Of a stretch of DNA of 64,000 nucleotides, positions 1 through 11,734 are shown piece by piece. The stretch's first letter is position 1. Each line of letters begins with the position of its first letter. The notes beneath the pieces are model-generated. The model had not been told where the DNA came from and made no database searches. It saw nothing but the letters and a program-made list of their open reading frames with translations. The stretch covers positions 23,151,851-23,215,850 of the forward strand of contig NC_079877.1 of NCBI RefSeq assembly GCF_029227915.1, in the 5' to 3' direction. Both the position numbers and the translations under genes were made by a program. This DNA comes from Hydractinia symbiolongicarpus. Taxonomy: Eukaryota; Cnidaria; Hydrozoa; Anthoathecata; Hydractiniidae.

Positions 1-689
1 AGGAATTTTATAGACTGACTGTAGATAAAAACAAAATAGCATACATACATAAAAAAGAGAGCACATACAATAAGGTGAATAAATGCAATGCAACATTAAG
101 AATTGGTAATTTTAAGTAACATTGGTTCAAATTAACAATATAAAATACTTATTTCCGAGTTTTTCTGAAGTCAGCATATTATTATATACTGAGAAGCCAT
201 TCCAATTATAGGACCACTAGCATGATGTTTATTAAAGGGTGGTACCTTTTGGAACAGGCATCCATTACAAAAACCACGCACAAACATTAAACTTATTTCT
301 ACATTCTCAGGTAAAAAAAGTAAAATATAAACGCAACAATTGAATGATTGAAATCTATAATTTGCAAAATAATTTTGTCTACTTATATCACCATGATAAG
401 TTGATTAACATGGTGCTTTATGTTAATGAATCATCTTGATTTGGCACTACACAAGATCAGATAGCAGACACAACACATGACAAGGGGAGAAAAAACGGAA
501 TAAAAAACAGAATAAACACATTGTAAGTGTGTTTAAGCAATATAATCTAAAATAACTATCAATAGTTAAATATAAAATGTAATATAAAACTATGAATTTA
601 CAAATATAAAGTGGGTGCGAAATTGTGTATAAGCAGATTATCAATATAAGAAGCTTGGCTGCTGCTTGATGTCCACAACTATCTTTTTG
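1..689. other. 3' flank of EI24
   Basis: Nothing coding is recognisable here. It would hold the EI24 3' UTR on the minus strand; a TTTATT (AATAAA on minus) occurs near 226-232 but is far from the stop. The phrase GTTTATTAAAGGG near 228 recurs at 17250 and belongs to a dispersed repeat. Confidence 0.4.
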
Positions 690-3600
690 TCAAGAAGATA
701 GATCAGTCTGTGATAATTTCTTGCCACTTGATTTGATAAGGAAGACTTTATTTGTTAGCCAAATAGCAAGGGAAAACAATCGAACAGGATAGTCACTGAA
801 ATAAAAAAAAACATTGTGTTACTGGTTCAATCTTCTTAACATAAAGATTTGAAAAAATGTAAATCGTCTGTGATCAAAGATGGTAGGGAAATGCTCATGT
901 CACCGTAGAATCGTCCACAGGTTTATAACTAGTATCTTTAATTTATGACAGAAAAAAAACTGAGCAATTAAAAAAATACAACTTCAAGAACATATGGTGA
1001 AATACTTTCAACATTAACCAATTTTAATCATTGTTTTTTAAACCAATTAAAAACAGACATTTTGCTATTCCTAACGCAATGAAGAAACATATACTGAGGG
1101 ACCGAAAGAAAGTATACAAGCGGAATAAGATGAAGTCCAGTTATTTATATCAAATGACACAAACTACATACCATTGTTCATATGGACGTGCATCAAGACC
1201 GCTTAATATAAAGATGGGAAATGTGATACCAAATATACATGCACTAAAAACAACAATAGGAATTTTAGGTTTTAGGTAGCTCAAATTTAAATTTCAGTAA
1301 GCAAGCCAAAATATAAATTAAGGAAAATATAAACATTATTGCATTAACTAAAGCTTTGAAATTATTATTATCTATTCTCCTTTCTCTTACTTTTAAAAAT
1401 CAAGGTTTAAATTCATTTTATACACCAAATTATACTGTGCTGTAGTTATGCCAAGATACTTGTTATTTCGACAGCACGTTCTTCAAGAAAACTCTACATA
1501 CCTGATGACAGCGGAGGATGTCAAATTGGTGAGTGTAGAAAGAAGAACACCAAATCCAATAAAATAAGGCCAATTATTTTCAATATATCCCAACCTTCGA
1601 ACAACTGTCCAACCTAGCAGGAATAAAAAATGAAACATTAGCGTTGGTGGCGAGGCCTGTGGAAAATACATCTAGGCAGAAGAACAATGAAGAAGATTCT
1701 GTCATTTGAATTTTGATAATGACATGTGGATACACACTGTTTGTTTAGACATATTTTGGCTGTGGCTTCTAGTGTGTAGAGTTTTAAATGGTGATCAAGA
1801 AAATTATAGGATCATGTACTTTTGACGAACGGTTAAAGAGATATTAGGGCTTCAAGGTATATTTAGATGATGTCATTAACCTGTCTGCTTGAAAATAGGT
1901 GGTATGACCCAGCTTTGGGGAACTTACGTAATTTTGGCTCCAGTGGCCCCTAGTTACCCATGCATAGATAAGCTCAGTTATTTCCAGCCGTTTTCAAGAT
2001 AAAAGGCCTTAAACATAAAAGCACAATGCAATTGCTTTGCTAATTTTAAAAATGCTATAGACGTCAACCTAATGCATAGCCTGTTATTGACAGAAACACA
2101 TAAGTTAGCCTATTAATATAGGACGATGAATATAAAAGTGAAATACTTAAGTCAAAATAAAGATAGCTTGTAACAAAAACAAACCTAGATTTGTCCATGT
2201 ATACTCAAATGCATACAGTGAATAAAGTAATGACATGTGAATAAACGACAATGCTGGCCCAAATATAGGTATTAAACCAACAAGTTGAGCCTAAAAAATT
2301 GTAGCTAGTAAATAAGCACAATACTAAGACACACAATTTGCTAGTAGGCATAAAATCCAGCTTACAAATGTGAAATTAAAACAATGTTTTGGTTGCCAAG
2401 AATTTAACTATTCAACATAGATTGGTGTGGATTTAAGCACATAAAATAGTTTATGAAAATTTAATCGTTGTTAGGATGATTCACTAAAATAGTATCAGTA
2501 TTATGGTTGTTCACATCAAATTAAATTTCATTTTAAAGCAATTCATAAATTTGTTTCTTCTAGCCGTACAGTTCATGATAAAAAATTACAAACAAGAAAA
2601 TTGATATTTAATATACCTGCAATAAAAAACACACTTCCACGTTGATACTGAACACAAAATCTGCCATAGTTTTACTCAACACCTTAAAAATACTACAAAA
2701 AAACGGTAAAAAAAAAATGCTGCATCATTATTTTATTTTATCCTTGCAGAAGTATCTCAACAGAAGTTAACACACGTACCTATCTTTTGAAGATAAAAGC
2801 GATGAAACTGGTCTTCCAAATTTTTTCCTATATGCAACATCAGCTATTTCCTGTAAAGTAATATTCATTTTGTATTAAAATGCTGATCATACTTTTTATT
2901 ACATAGTAGTATATTTTTGTGTGCTTTTTTATAAGAGAAAAGTGGGCAACAAATTATTCTTTTTCGAAAGGTGTGTTGCCCAGTTGTTGATGGCAACATA
3001 CACAAGTATAGAACTCGGTGTATTTCCTATAATACTGTTTCTTGAAATCACTGTAAAAAAAATTAAAAAATGTACAAAATATGTATTAGTAGCATGCATC
3101 AAATATGCTATTACGAGACGTTTGAAACTATGGCATGCATTTTTAAAAAAAAACAATGCATATCAATGAACTCAAAATAATGTTTTTGTGTTTTGAGGAT
3201 GTAGGGGTGCACAGGGATGCGTCAACCCCTGTTAAATATGGTAGAGAAAACTAAATCTTCAATAAAAAAGATAACAAACACAAGTGTAATGTTTTTTGAT
3301 TGAATATTTACTTTTGTATTTTGAATAGCTGAACTTTGATTGAAAACCAAAGGAAAACATTTCAAGTCTTTTTAGCCTATGATAAGACTTTTTAACCTCA
3401 AAATCTGCAACCTATATAACTCCTGAACCAATCCTGTAAAAAAATAATAAACTCACCACAAACCAAAAAATATTCAAGATTTTGCAAAGCCAAAACAATG
3501 GCACTACCCACAGGTATTTGAAAATATAGTTCATTGTCGGTTCCATCCAAGACCAAAGTGAACTTTGTGGACCATTGCCAACCATAAAAAGTCCTGTATT

Positions 3601-5100
3601 TAAGAATATAGGATGTTTGGACATATACTTATATAACCCCACACAAAATCTATGATGGAAAAGGTCGCTTTTATGCAGTGTAATTATTTACCATGCATGC
3701 CCTACAGAAAGGACAACACGAATGTTGAAGTGGGCAGTGTGTCAAAAATGGCGTAACCATGGTTCATTATTAAATTTTCCTCTGCTCCAGATACTGTAGA
3801 ATGGTCTCAAATTACTCTACTTAGTTGGTTCACCATTTGAAAAAACAACAACGTTATGTAGTTCATACATATGTTACAAGTTCTGCATTAAAAATACGTA
3901 ACAGAGACATCAAAATGAAAATAATATAAATAATTTGACATTGTTTTTTTCCTAGCAAAAGGCCAAGAAGGGACCCTTTTCTAAGTAATTAAAGGAAAAA
4001 AACATACAAATAATTTTGTAGTCATAAATACTTACCAACCATCATCATCATAATATACTTGACAGCAGGAACAATGTATCGTTCAAACACCATAACGCTT
4101 AACTAACAGAAAAAATATTGATCACTTGATTTGATTTTTTAAGAAGTTGTGAGGCTAGCTATGTAATATATGCACATCTATCCATCCACATGAAAAACTT
4201 TTAGCTAGGCAAGAGGAAATTCATCATGTCTGGGGAAAATCATACTTTTTACATGTCAAAGTGAAACATCAGTTCAATTTATAAGAGATTCAAGGTCAGA
4301 AATAAAAATTAACAACCTACAATTATAGCATTTATTACTTTGAACCTATTTAATTCCCCACATACTTAACGTTCATACCATGTTGCAATAAACTATAATA
4401 AGGTCAAAGTCTATGATCATCAGAAAAATTTACTAGTTTATACTAAAACAGTAGTAGAACAAGTAAAATAATAAATAAACAAAAAAACTATAAAGCCAAT
4501 TAGAAGAACTTTTATTTTAAGTGATTTAAATCAACTTTCAGTAATTCAAGGAGATTAAATGAGTGTCCAGAAAAACTAAACACACGATACAAAGCACAGC
4601 AATAAAAACTTACCAGTAAAACACCACCATTCAAGAAACAGCATTGTGCCATCATTGGTAAAACTTTTCCCTTTCTATAAATGAGAAAAGTGGCACAATG
4701 ACACATTTGCTCAAATTGTATCCTGTTGACAGTTAGCAGCTTATAATTTATGATTTGCAAATTGCAATTTACAAAAGAAATGTTAAATTTACAAATTCAA
4801 TATTTTGTCTGTTAATTTCATTTACAACATATCCATATAAACAAATAGAACAACTACACTAGCGGTTACAATAAACAATAACTTAATATTTACTAATGTC
4901 AAGTATTTTAACAAGACATAAACATTTTCTAACCTTTTTGTGTCAGGCCGAATTTGGCGTACACCATGTTTTGATGAAGATCGTCCCTCAACTGCTTTAC
5001 CCTTTTGATCATTATCAATATTTGATAACAGAAATATTCCGAGAAAAGAATCCTTTAACCCATAAGAACAACCAACAGCAAGACATTTAACACTGTTCAT
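690..5100 (-). CDS. EI24: EI24 (etoposide-induced 2.4 / PIG8) homolog, 10 coding exons
   Basis: Multi-pass ER membrane protein; in animals EI24 is p53-inducible and needed for autophagy. I assembled ten exons on the minus strand: 4934-5100, 4614-4674, 4036-4102, 3457-3593, 2780-2850, 2617-2674, 2185-2290, 1502-1613, 1172-1243, 690-795. All introns are GT-AG and all phases agree, giving 957 nt and 318 aa, close to the human length of about 340. Diagnostic matches to the family, in order: GLKDSFLGI near the N-terminus, QCCFLNGGVLL, LWSWMEP followed by LWVVPLFWLCKI, EIADVAYRKKFGRP, HMSLLYSLYAFEYTW, YIENNWPYFIGFG, and VRLFSLAIWLTNKVF at the C-terminus. Several hydrophobic segments fit a multi-pass protein. 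The start MNSVKCLAV aligns with the human start, and an acceptor-like TTTTTTTTCAG lies just 5' of it, so a non-coding first exon or a trans-spliced leader is possible. TGA is at 690-692. An in-frame read-through of the 4614 donor looks superficially coding but is replaced by exon 4036-4102, which aligns better. Confidence 0.93.
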
Positions 5101-5105
5101 CCCTG

Positions 5106-5885
5106 AAAAAAAGACAGGCTCGCAATTATTTATGAATTCTGTTTTTTCTACAGGCTTTTAATGGTAAGTTATACTTTGTGAGCTTATTGTAAAATATTAT
5201 TATTATTTTAGTTAACAGGTAATTTTTCGCCAACATACGTTTAGTGAGACTCTTGATTTTAAAGGTCTTGAAGAACCTGTTTTATTTTTAATACAATGTA
5301 AACACAAGCTACTAACCAAATCTTCTGCACAAAAAGAATAGTTATGTCATTCAGTATAAGTCTTTCAGTAAAGAACTTCTAAAACTTTATTTGTTAAAAC
5401 ACGCAACACTGGCGTTGACGGCAAACGGAAATAAATGATTTATGAGGAAATTTTACAATCTTTACGAAGAAAAGATTACCCCCAGGCGAAAAGATAATCT
5501 GGGGCCAAGTTAAGTGTCGGATTGACACGGCAAACAAAAAATTGTAGACCTGCAATGTTGTTGTGTGTATGGTTTCATTCAGTGTTTTAATGTAATCCCT
5601 GCAATATATATTTTCTATAGGTTACTTTCCCGACAAAGAATTGTATTTGACACTTTCACACCACTTAGCTAGGGGTTTTATAACGCCTTTGCATTTTCTT
5701 TATAATGCGGATTCACGCATGCAATTTGTAGCATGCGTATTGTTCTGTTCATGAAATTCCCTGGTAGTGGCTGGTAAATGAAGCAATCATACATTGTAAC
5801 AATTTATGTGAGTATTTGACTGTGAAAAGTCTGTGTTTTCAATGGAAAGTAGTACCCACGTGACACTGGTGTCAATATAGACAGT
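5106..5885. other. EI24 upstream region, no gene seen
   Basis: AT-rich sequence 5' of EI24 with no conserved ORF. It probably contains the EI24 promoter and any 5' UTR exon; I could not place a TSS. Confidence 0.35.
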
Positions 5886-6509
5886 CAGGGTAAACACCTA
5901 ATTAGGCGGCATGACCTAATTAGGCGAGTCGTTCAGTTAGGCGAAGTGATGTAGTTTAACTAGGCTACCCGTAGTCTAACTAGGCGAACGAAAACTTTCT
6001 GTTGTAAATACGTCAAAATCATTGCATTTCGAACTACAATTTTTACGTGAATCAACCCACTTTGCAGATAATTTTGACCAATTATCGTCTTATTTGCATC
6101 GCGCATTGGTAACTTATGGCCCAAAACTCGTGTGGCACTATTTGTTGTTTTAAATAATGGATTTCAGCCATTCACGCTGCAGGGAAAAAATAAATATGGC
6201 AGACGAAAACGTTACCTAAACAGGCAACACTTAACCTAATGAGGTTATATATTTTATCTTAACATAGTTCTTAGTTGCGCAAACATATTGAGGCACGAGT
6301 GACAATTTTGGAATCATGGTCGCATATAGACTATCCATTCCGAACAAAGATTTTTTGCGATTTTTTCTTAGGAATGTGTGAAAAGCCATTAAATATTTTA
6401 ATGTCTTAACTAAGTTACATATGGCCTAACTAGGCTACAATGAGTCGCCTAAATAGGTGGTATGCCCTAATTAGCCTACCGTGCGTCGCCTAATTAAGTG
6501 TTTACCCTG
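5886..6509. mobile_element. MITE with CAGGGTAAACAC termini
   Basis: A non-coding unit of about 620 bp bounded by inverted termini: CAGGGTAAACACCTAATTAG at the left and its imperfect reverse complement (TAATTAaGTGTTTACCCTG) at 6491-6509. Several copies of CTAATTAGGC or CTAACTAGGC are stacked inside each end (5898-5990 and 6405-6495), a subterminal-repeat pattern typical of non-autonomous DNA transposons. No ORF lies inside and no clear target-site duplication was found. The superfamily is not assigned. Confidence 0.75.
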
Positions 6510-7295
6510 AACTGATAGACGCTGGCTACCGTAGCTAGGAGGCAGTAGTCACAAATTTTTGAGGTCTCAGGGTTACAGATGTTGGGGAAAAAATAATGGG
6601 GAAACAGGATAAACATCTCCTTCGTTTGCGCAAAGCAGATTCTCCAGAGAGGTATTGCTAAAAATCAGTAATCCAATGTGATGGTCGACAATGGCCGCCA
6701 TTAATGCCTTGCTTACCGGTTGCCGAAAATCACATCCTTAGATTGATTAAAAACAAAGACCACAATATACATCAGTATTAGCAAGCTTGAAGAAAATGAA
6801 GCATTGCATTAAAGCTATCCATAGACTTTAAAACAATTTTTAAATCTAATCTTTTATACTTTACCTCTGTTGTCACACAAGAATCGTGAATTATGTTTTG
6901 GTCACTTTTTTATTCAATTTGCGGAAGATTGGGTCCCAGTGCGCAAAATGGAATCTTTGGTCCGGCATGTTCTTTTCTAACGTTGTTCACTGACGAGTGT
7001 AACAGAACCAGAGCAAGGTAGCTAATAGCTAACTTTTCTATTTCACAGTTTTATTACTGTTTTATTATTTTTATGGTGTAAATTAGCAGTACCTTGTGCC
7101 GTTATTTTTTATATCATGTTACATACTCGCTTGCTACAATTCTTGATTCTTATTCAATTCTTGATTCTTGATACAATTGCTAAATGACTATGTGGTTAAA
7201 AAAGTAACACAACTCTGTTTTCCTTTACAAAGGTGGACAAACCCTAGACAAATATCCTGAAGTTGGTTTGCCAGCAATTCGGGAGATGACACTAA
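6510..7295. other. Intergenic, nothing recognised
   Basis: AT-rich sequence without a supported gene, between the 620-bp MITE and the foldback repeat. Confidence 0.35.
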
Positions 7296-7301
7296 AAGGG
7301 A

Positions 7302-7564
7302 AATGGTTTCCCATGTTTTATAGGGAAATTCCAATGTCTTATAGCTAGGGAAATTGTTTCCCATATAGGAAACAGTTTCCTTGACTAATTTTTTTTTATT
7401 TTAAATAAAATATTAAAATATATTAAAAATAATAAAAATATTAAATAACCAATAGAAAGAGAAAATATTCCCTTTCTATTGGTTAAAAATTTGTAGTGCG
7501 CTTCTTAACCAGCTCGTGCGCAGTTTCCTCTATATTTTGGTGGTTTTCCTAATGGGAAACCATT
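7302..7564. repeat. Foldback repeat with GGGAAA/TTTCCC arms
   Basis: AATGGTTTCCCAT at 7302-7314 is repeated in inverse at 7552-7564. Between them are further GGGAAA-TTTCCC mini-palindromes (7299-7313, about 7354-7370) and a central perfect 14-bp inverted repeat, TAACCAATAGAAAG at 7446-7459 with its complement at 7472-7485. Probably a short foldback/MITE element; no coding content. Confidence 0.5.
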
Positions 7565-9656
7565 GCCGTATTTCTGGCCTGTGTAGGGTGTTTCCAAGAT
7601 GGGTAGCGGTGTCCCTTTTCGACTTAACTCCTGAACTGGCCAGGGCACGCATTCATGTGCCTTTTCAGAGGTTTTATTTTAATTCAGATTTTCCCCTGGC
7701 AGATTGTTGGGTATAAAATATAATTAAAAAACTTTATGTATTCTTAAATCTGTGTAAAAACGCACAATTAGCTCTATTATCTCGATCTGCAAATGTCACA
7801 TGATACTTTTAAACCAATTACAGGTCTATTTTTTAGTGTAGCTATTATGATTTAAGGGAAAACATGCTGTAAACTCTTCAAAAAAATGGGCTATATATTT
7901 TATAGGATCCTTGTTTCGACCCTATGTAGTTTTAGGAGAGTTTTACTAGTTTAACTTTGTTTAATTTTGATACTTAAGTTATTTTTTAATCAAAGCTTCT
8001 GTGAGAGTTTGACTGTGAAACGTCTATGTTTTCCCTCAACTGAAAGTTGTACTGCATGACATTTCAACAGGGATAGTGGGTCACTTCTCTTTTAAGCGCT
8101 TCTCTTTTGCACTTTACACTTTTCTGCACGAGGTCAGAAACTTTTTCTTCACAACTTAATTTTTAAAAATCTGGTCCTTAATTTTTTTTGGTTTGTATAT
8201 TTTTTCACTTTTTGCAAAAAGTATACTTGGCTAACACATGCTCAATTTACCAAAAGCTTTTATTTTGGTTCTAGTACATGTGCACAAATAAAATAATATC
8301 AATCCAAATTGATTTCTCTGCTATTAACAGTAGCAGAGTAATTTATTTTATGTATCAATAAACACAAGAATTGTCAAAGTAAATGGCTACACAGAGTCCT
8401 CAAAATCATGGTAGTGTCCAACAAGCAAATGACATGCTTTTTCTTTATAATGAATGTGCTTTATAAGATTGTCACGCTGGGATTTTATGTTAACAACAAT
8501 AGTTCTTTTGTTTGGAACAATAGAAAAATAAGAATAACGACCAGCCTGGCTTGAATTTGTACTTTAAAACTGGAGTAAGAACAATTTAATTTTAGTGCTA
8601 AAAACTTCACTTTGGATTCTGAGGCCAGCAAAGATGATATATAGAGATAAGATATTAATCTGTCTGAATTGTCCAAATGGTTTTTGGGCCAAATATGTAT
8701 TAAAAATGTCATTCAGAGTTGTTTCAACATTCCTAGATTATCATACGAACAGAAAATATCTTAAGTTGTGCATAAATAGCTTATTTTTTATACATAATAA
8801 AATATATACAAAAAATGATTTTGTTTTTTTCTTTATATATTGTAATGAAATAGCACCCAAACTGTGACTACAACTAGCTATCTTGTAGCTACAAACATAT
8901 TTGATTTGAACTATTTGTTCTTAAGGAAGGCCCACCAAAGTCTTACGGAATATAAAAAAAGTAGTATTAAGTTACTTAGCTACGGAACACGATGCAAACC
9001 TTCCGAACTGTAGGACTGAAAATTTTCTACTTAAAACTTTAAGTGAACGTGAACAGCATTTTTCTTCAAATCATAATGGCTACCCTAAAATTATGAACCT
9101 TAGAAAAATACGTAACTGGATTAAAATTGTCACGTGACATTTGCCTATCGTGAGAATAACATATTAGTGTTGATTAAAGATTTTTCGCTGTAAAAAAATT
9201 CAGACCACTTGTTCACCAACAAGACAGTCAAAAATTCTGTTGCTCCTATTGTGATGATTGCTTTGTGTCTGAGTAATGTGATAAATAACCACAAGACCCA
9301 GCTTAATTTTTTTTACCACTGACTGATTGGGTAACACAAGAGTATGAAAAATTTCCCTGGACCACAAACAAATTAGCTGCCATTTTGTTTGGTTACTTCT
9401 ATTGTTCTTTGCTAACATGATCAATGTCAGAAAAACCATGTCCCTTATAAGAAATGTATACAATACTAGAATCAGGACACTCTACAATGTGAGCGTGGAT
9501 CTTCATGATCTTTACAATAGGAAAAAATTTGTGATAGCACTGTTATCACTTTAAGATTGCAAAGGGTTTGCAATTTTTATGCTGTATAGGCTTCTAGTGA
9601 AGAATTGATTAGAAAACAATCTATATGTTAAAATGTTTATGTATTCATTTGTTTAG
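7565..9656. other. RPS19 upstream region
   Basis: No conserved ORF. It should include the RPS19 promoter and a non-coding first exon, because the RPS19 ATG sits directly on a splice acceptor. I could not identify the donor or a pyrimidine-tract TSS with confidence. Confidence 0.35.
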
Positions 9657-11734
9657 ATGCCTGGCGGTGTGACAGTCAAAGATGTTAGCCCACAAGAATT
9701 TGTAAAGGCTTTTGCTGCTCATCTTAAAAAGTAATCTTGAATTTTTTCTTACTGTTACTTTTACTACTTTATTCGGAGAAACTTTTACGAGTGAAACTTT
9801 CGCGAATTTCGCATTTTTTAATCTTTTTAGCGAAACTTTGTCTCCCTAAACTATCAAAAAATGGCCATTCACGAAAGTTTATTCAGTACAAACTAAATTG
9901 TCGACTCGCAAAAGTTTATTTACTAAAATTTAAAAAATTTGCTGGTTTTAAAAGTTATTTCTTGACTTGCCCTCCCTAAGCACAACTAGTGCTGGGAACG
10001 AGATTGGAATAAACTTAGAAATAAACAAAAGCGATGATGTTTCAAATGTATGTATGGCTTATAACCGAGTTACTGGTGAAGAAGACGATGACGGCGATGC
10101 GTTGAATCCAGAAGAAGACGAGCCTAGAAATGTGTTTGATCTGTTTTGTGATATTGACGATGAACCCAATTTGCAAATAGAAGTTTTTACATACCATTAG
10201 AAAGAAAATTACATCGTTTAAAAGCACTTTTTTATCATAAGAAATATAGGCCACTTTTTTTATAAGAACATAAAAAATCACGAATCGCGAAAATTTATCT
10301 TGCGAAAATTTCTCCGAATAAAGTAATGTGCATTTTTCTATAAGCATCAGTCTTCATTCTCGATTATGTTTGTTTTTCATGCTAGCATTAGTATATATGG
10401 TCTACCATCTATATGTTTTTTATGCATTTGCTCCAAGCGCAGATCAAGCGTCTTTATTAGTGATCAAGATTTCTCCGATCTCAGTTCCAAAGTTAGAATG
10501 TGTATAATTGTAAGAGAAAGTAATTTTATGATTCAATGTTTATTTGCAGCGACATTTTATTATTCTTTGTATTTCGCTTATTGTTTTCGAATTAGCTAAA
10601 AAAGGCAAGTTGTTTAAAAGCCAAAGTAACAATGCTTTGGAAGTTAAATACCCTCATCCCCCACCAACAAGAATAGGGTTAAAATGCATCTTAAAAAAAA
10701 ATTTATAAAGAGAATCCAAGGTATAGAATTATGTTGGACTTATATTATTGTGCTTCAAAAGTTGGTTAACTATTCTTTACATTTTTTAAAAAGCTCTTTT
10801 TGTTCTTAATTACACTTAGGCCATCTATATTTTAAAGTTTGTATATCATCAAACGCGCATTTAGGATTTTGCTAGGAACACCGTTGCGATTTTCTCTGTT
10901 ACGGCGAGTAGCCTAATTTGGTCACCATCGAATATAACGAGGTATGAACATGGTATGAGAGACAAAAACCACTCCGTAAGGCAAAAACGGGGTCTTTCAA
11001 TCTTTTGCGAAACCTTAAAATATCCACCGCATTCCTGTATTAAGCTATACAATGGCGATGAACGAACTTTCAAGCATAGATGGCCAAAGAACCAGTGTAT
11101 GTATTTAAATCAATTTTTTATTTCAGGTCCAATAAATTAAAAGTTCCAGAATTTGATACCATTGTAAAGACATCAAAAGCAGCTGAACTAGGCCCAACTG
11201 ATCCAGATTGGTATTACGTCAGATCAGCTGCAGTTGCACGACATGTATACTTGCGACCAAATGTCGGTGTCGGAGCTGTACGAAAAATATACGGACGTGC
11301 CAAGAGAAACGGTACTCGCCCGAATCACTTTTGTTTGGGATCTGCATCAGTTGCACGTAAAGTTCTTCAATCACTCGAAGGAATGAATATTGTCAGCACA
11401 GATGTAAATGGTGGACGCAGCATCACATCTACTGGTCGTAGAGATATGGACCGAATTGCTGGACAGGTAAATATATTGTTTTATCTAAAGATCGGTTTTC
11501 ATTAACATCAAAATGTTGTGGAGATATGTTTTGCATCTCTGCAACAGTTACACAACAATTACAGATTGTAAGGGAAACCAAGCTTAAAGAAAAATCGAGG
11601 TTGTTTAGTTATTTGAAAATGCGTGATGAATGTTGTTGACCTTGATCTGTTGCTCTTTTCACATCCTTTGTTTTGTTATGTGCTGTTTATGAGTTAAAGT
11701 AATTTCTGTTTTCTTTTAGGTTGTAAACGCGTGA
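9657..11734 (+). CDS. RPS19: Ribosomal protein eS19 (RPS19), 3 coding exons
   Basis: Component of the 40S ribosomal subunit head, needed for 18S rRNA maturation. Exons 9657-9730, 11127-11466 and 11720-11734 join in phase (429 nt, 142 aa; human is 145). The N-terminus MPGGVTVKDVSPQEFVKAF, the middle ARHVYLRPNVGVGAVRKIYG and RNGTRPNHF, and the C-terminal RRDMDRIAGQV are family hallmarks. The last exon codes only V-V-N-A then TGA, so the usual lysine-rich C-terminal tip is replaced by a shorter, neutral end. The ATG follows TTTAG immediately, implying an upstream non-coding exon or a trans-spliced leader. Intron 1 (9731-11126) carries an inverted-repeat element; intron 2 (11467-11719) contains a strong small hairpin. 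Confidence 0.97.
9767..10327. mobile_element. Inverted-repeat element in RPS19 intron 1
   Basis: ACTTTATTCGGAGAAA near 9767 recurs in inverse as TTTCTCCGAATAAAGTAAT at 10309-10327. The homology continues inward as imperfect TTCGCGAA/GCGAAAATTT blocks, giving imperfect TIRs of about 45 bp around a 0.56-kb unit. Inside is a 77-codon plus-strand ORF (9967-10200) coding a very acidic peptide (GEEDDDGDALNPEEDEP). I do not recognise it; it could be captured host sequence or chance. Similar TTCGCGAAAGTTT blocks appear at 12675-12960. Confidence 0.6.

Noticed and set aside
4512-4760. Longer EI24 exon reading through the 4614 donor (VSFYCCALYRVF)
   Set aside because: It superficially resembles the family, but the GTAAGT donor plus exon 4036-4102 (LSVMVFERYIVPAVKYI) gives a better alignment and keeps phase.
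11623-11629. C box-like GTGATGA in RPS19 intron 2 as a C/D snoRNA
   Set aside because: No D box (CTGA) at suitable distance and no terminal stem.
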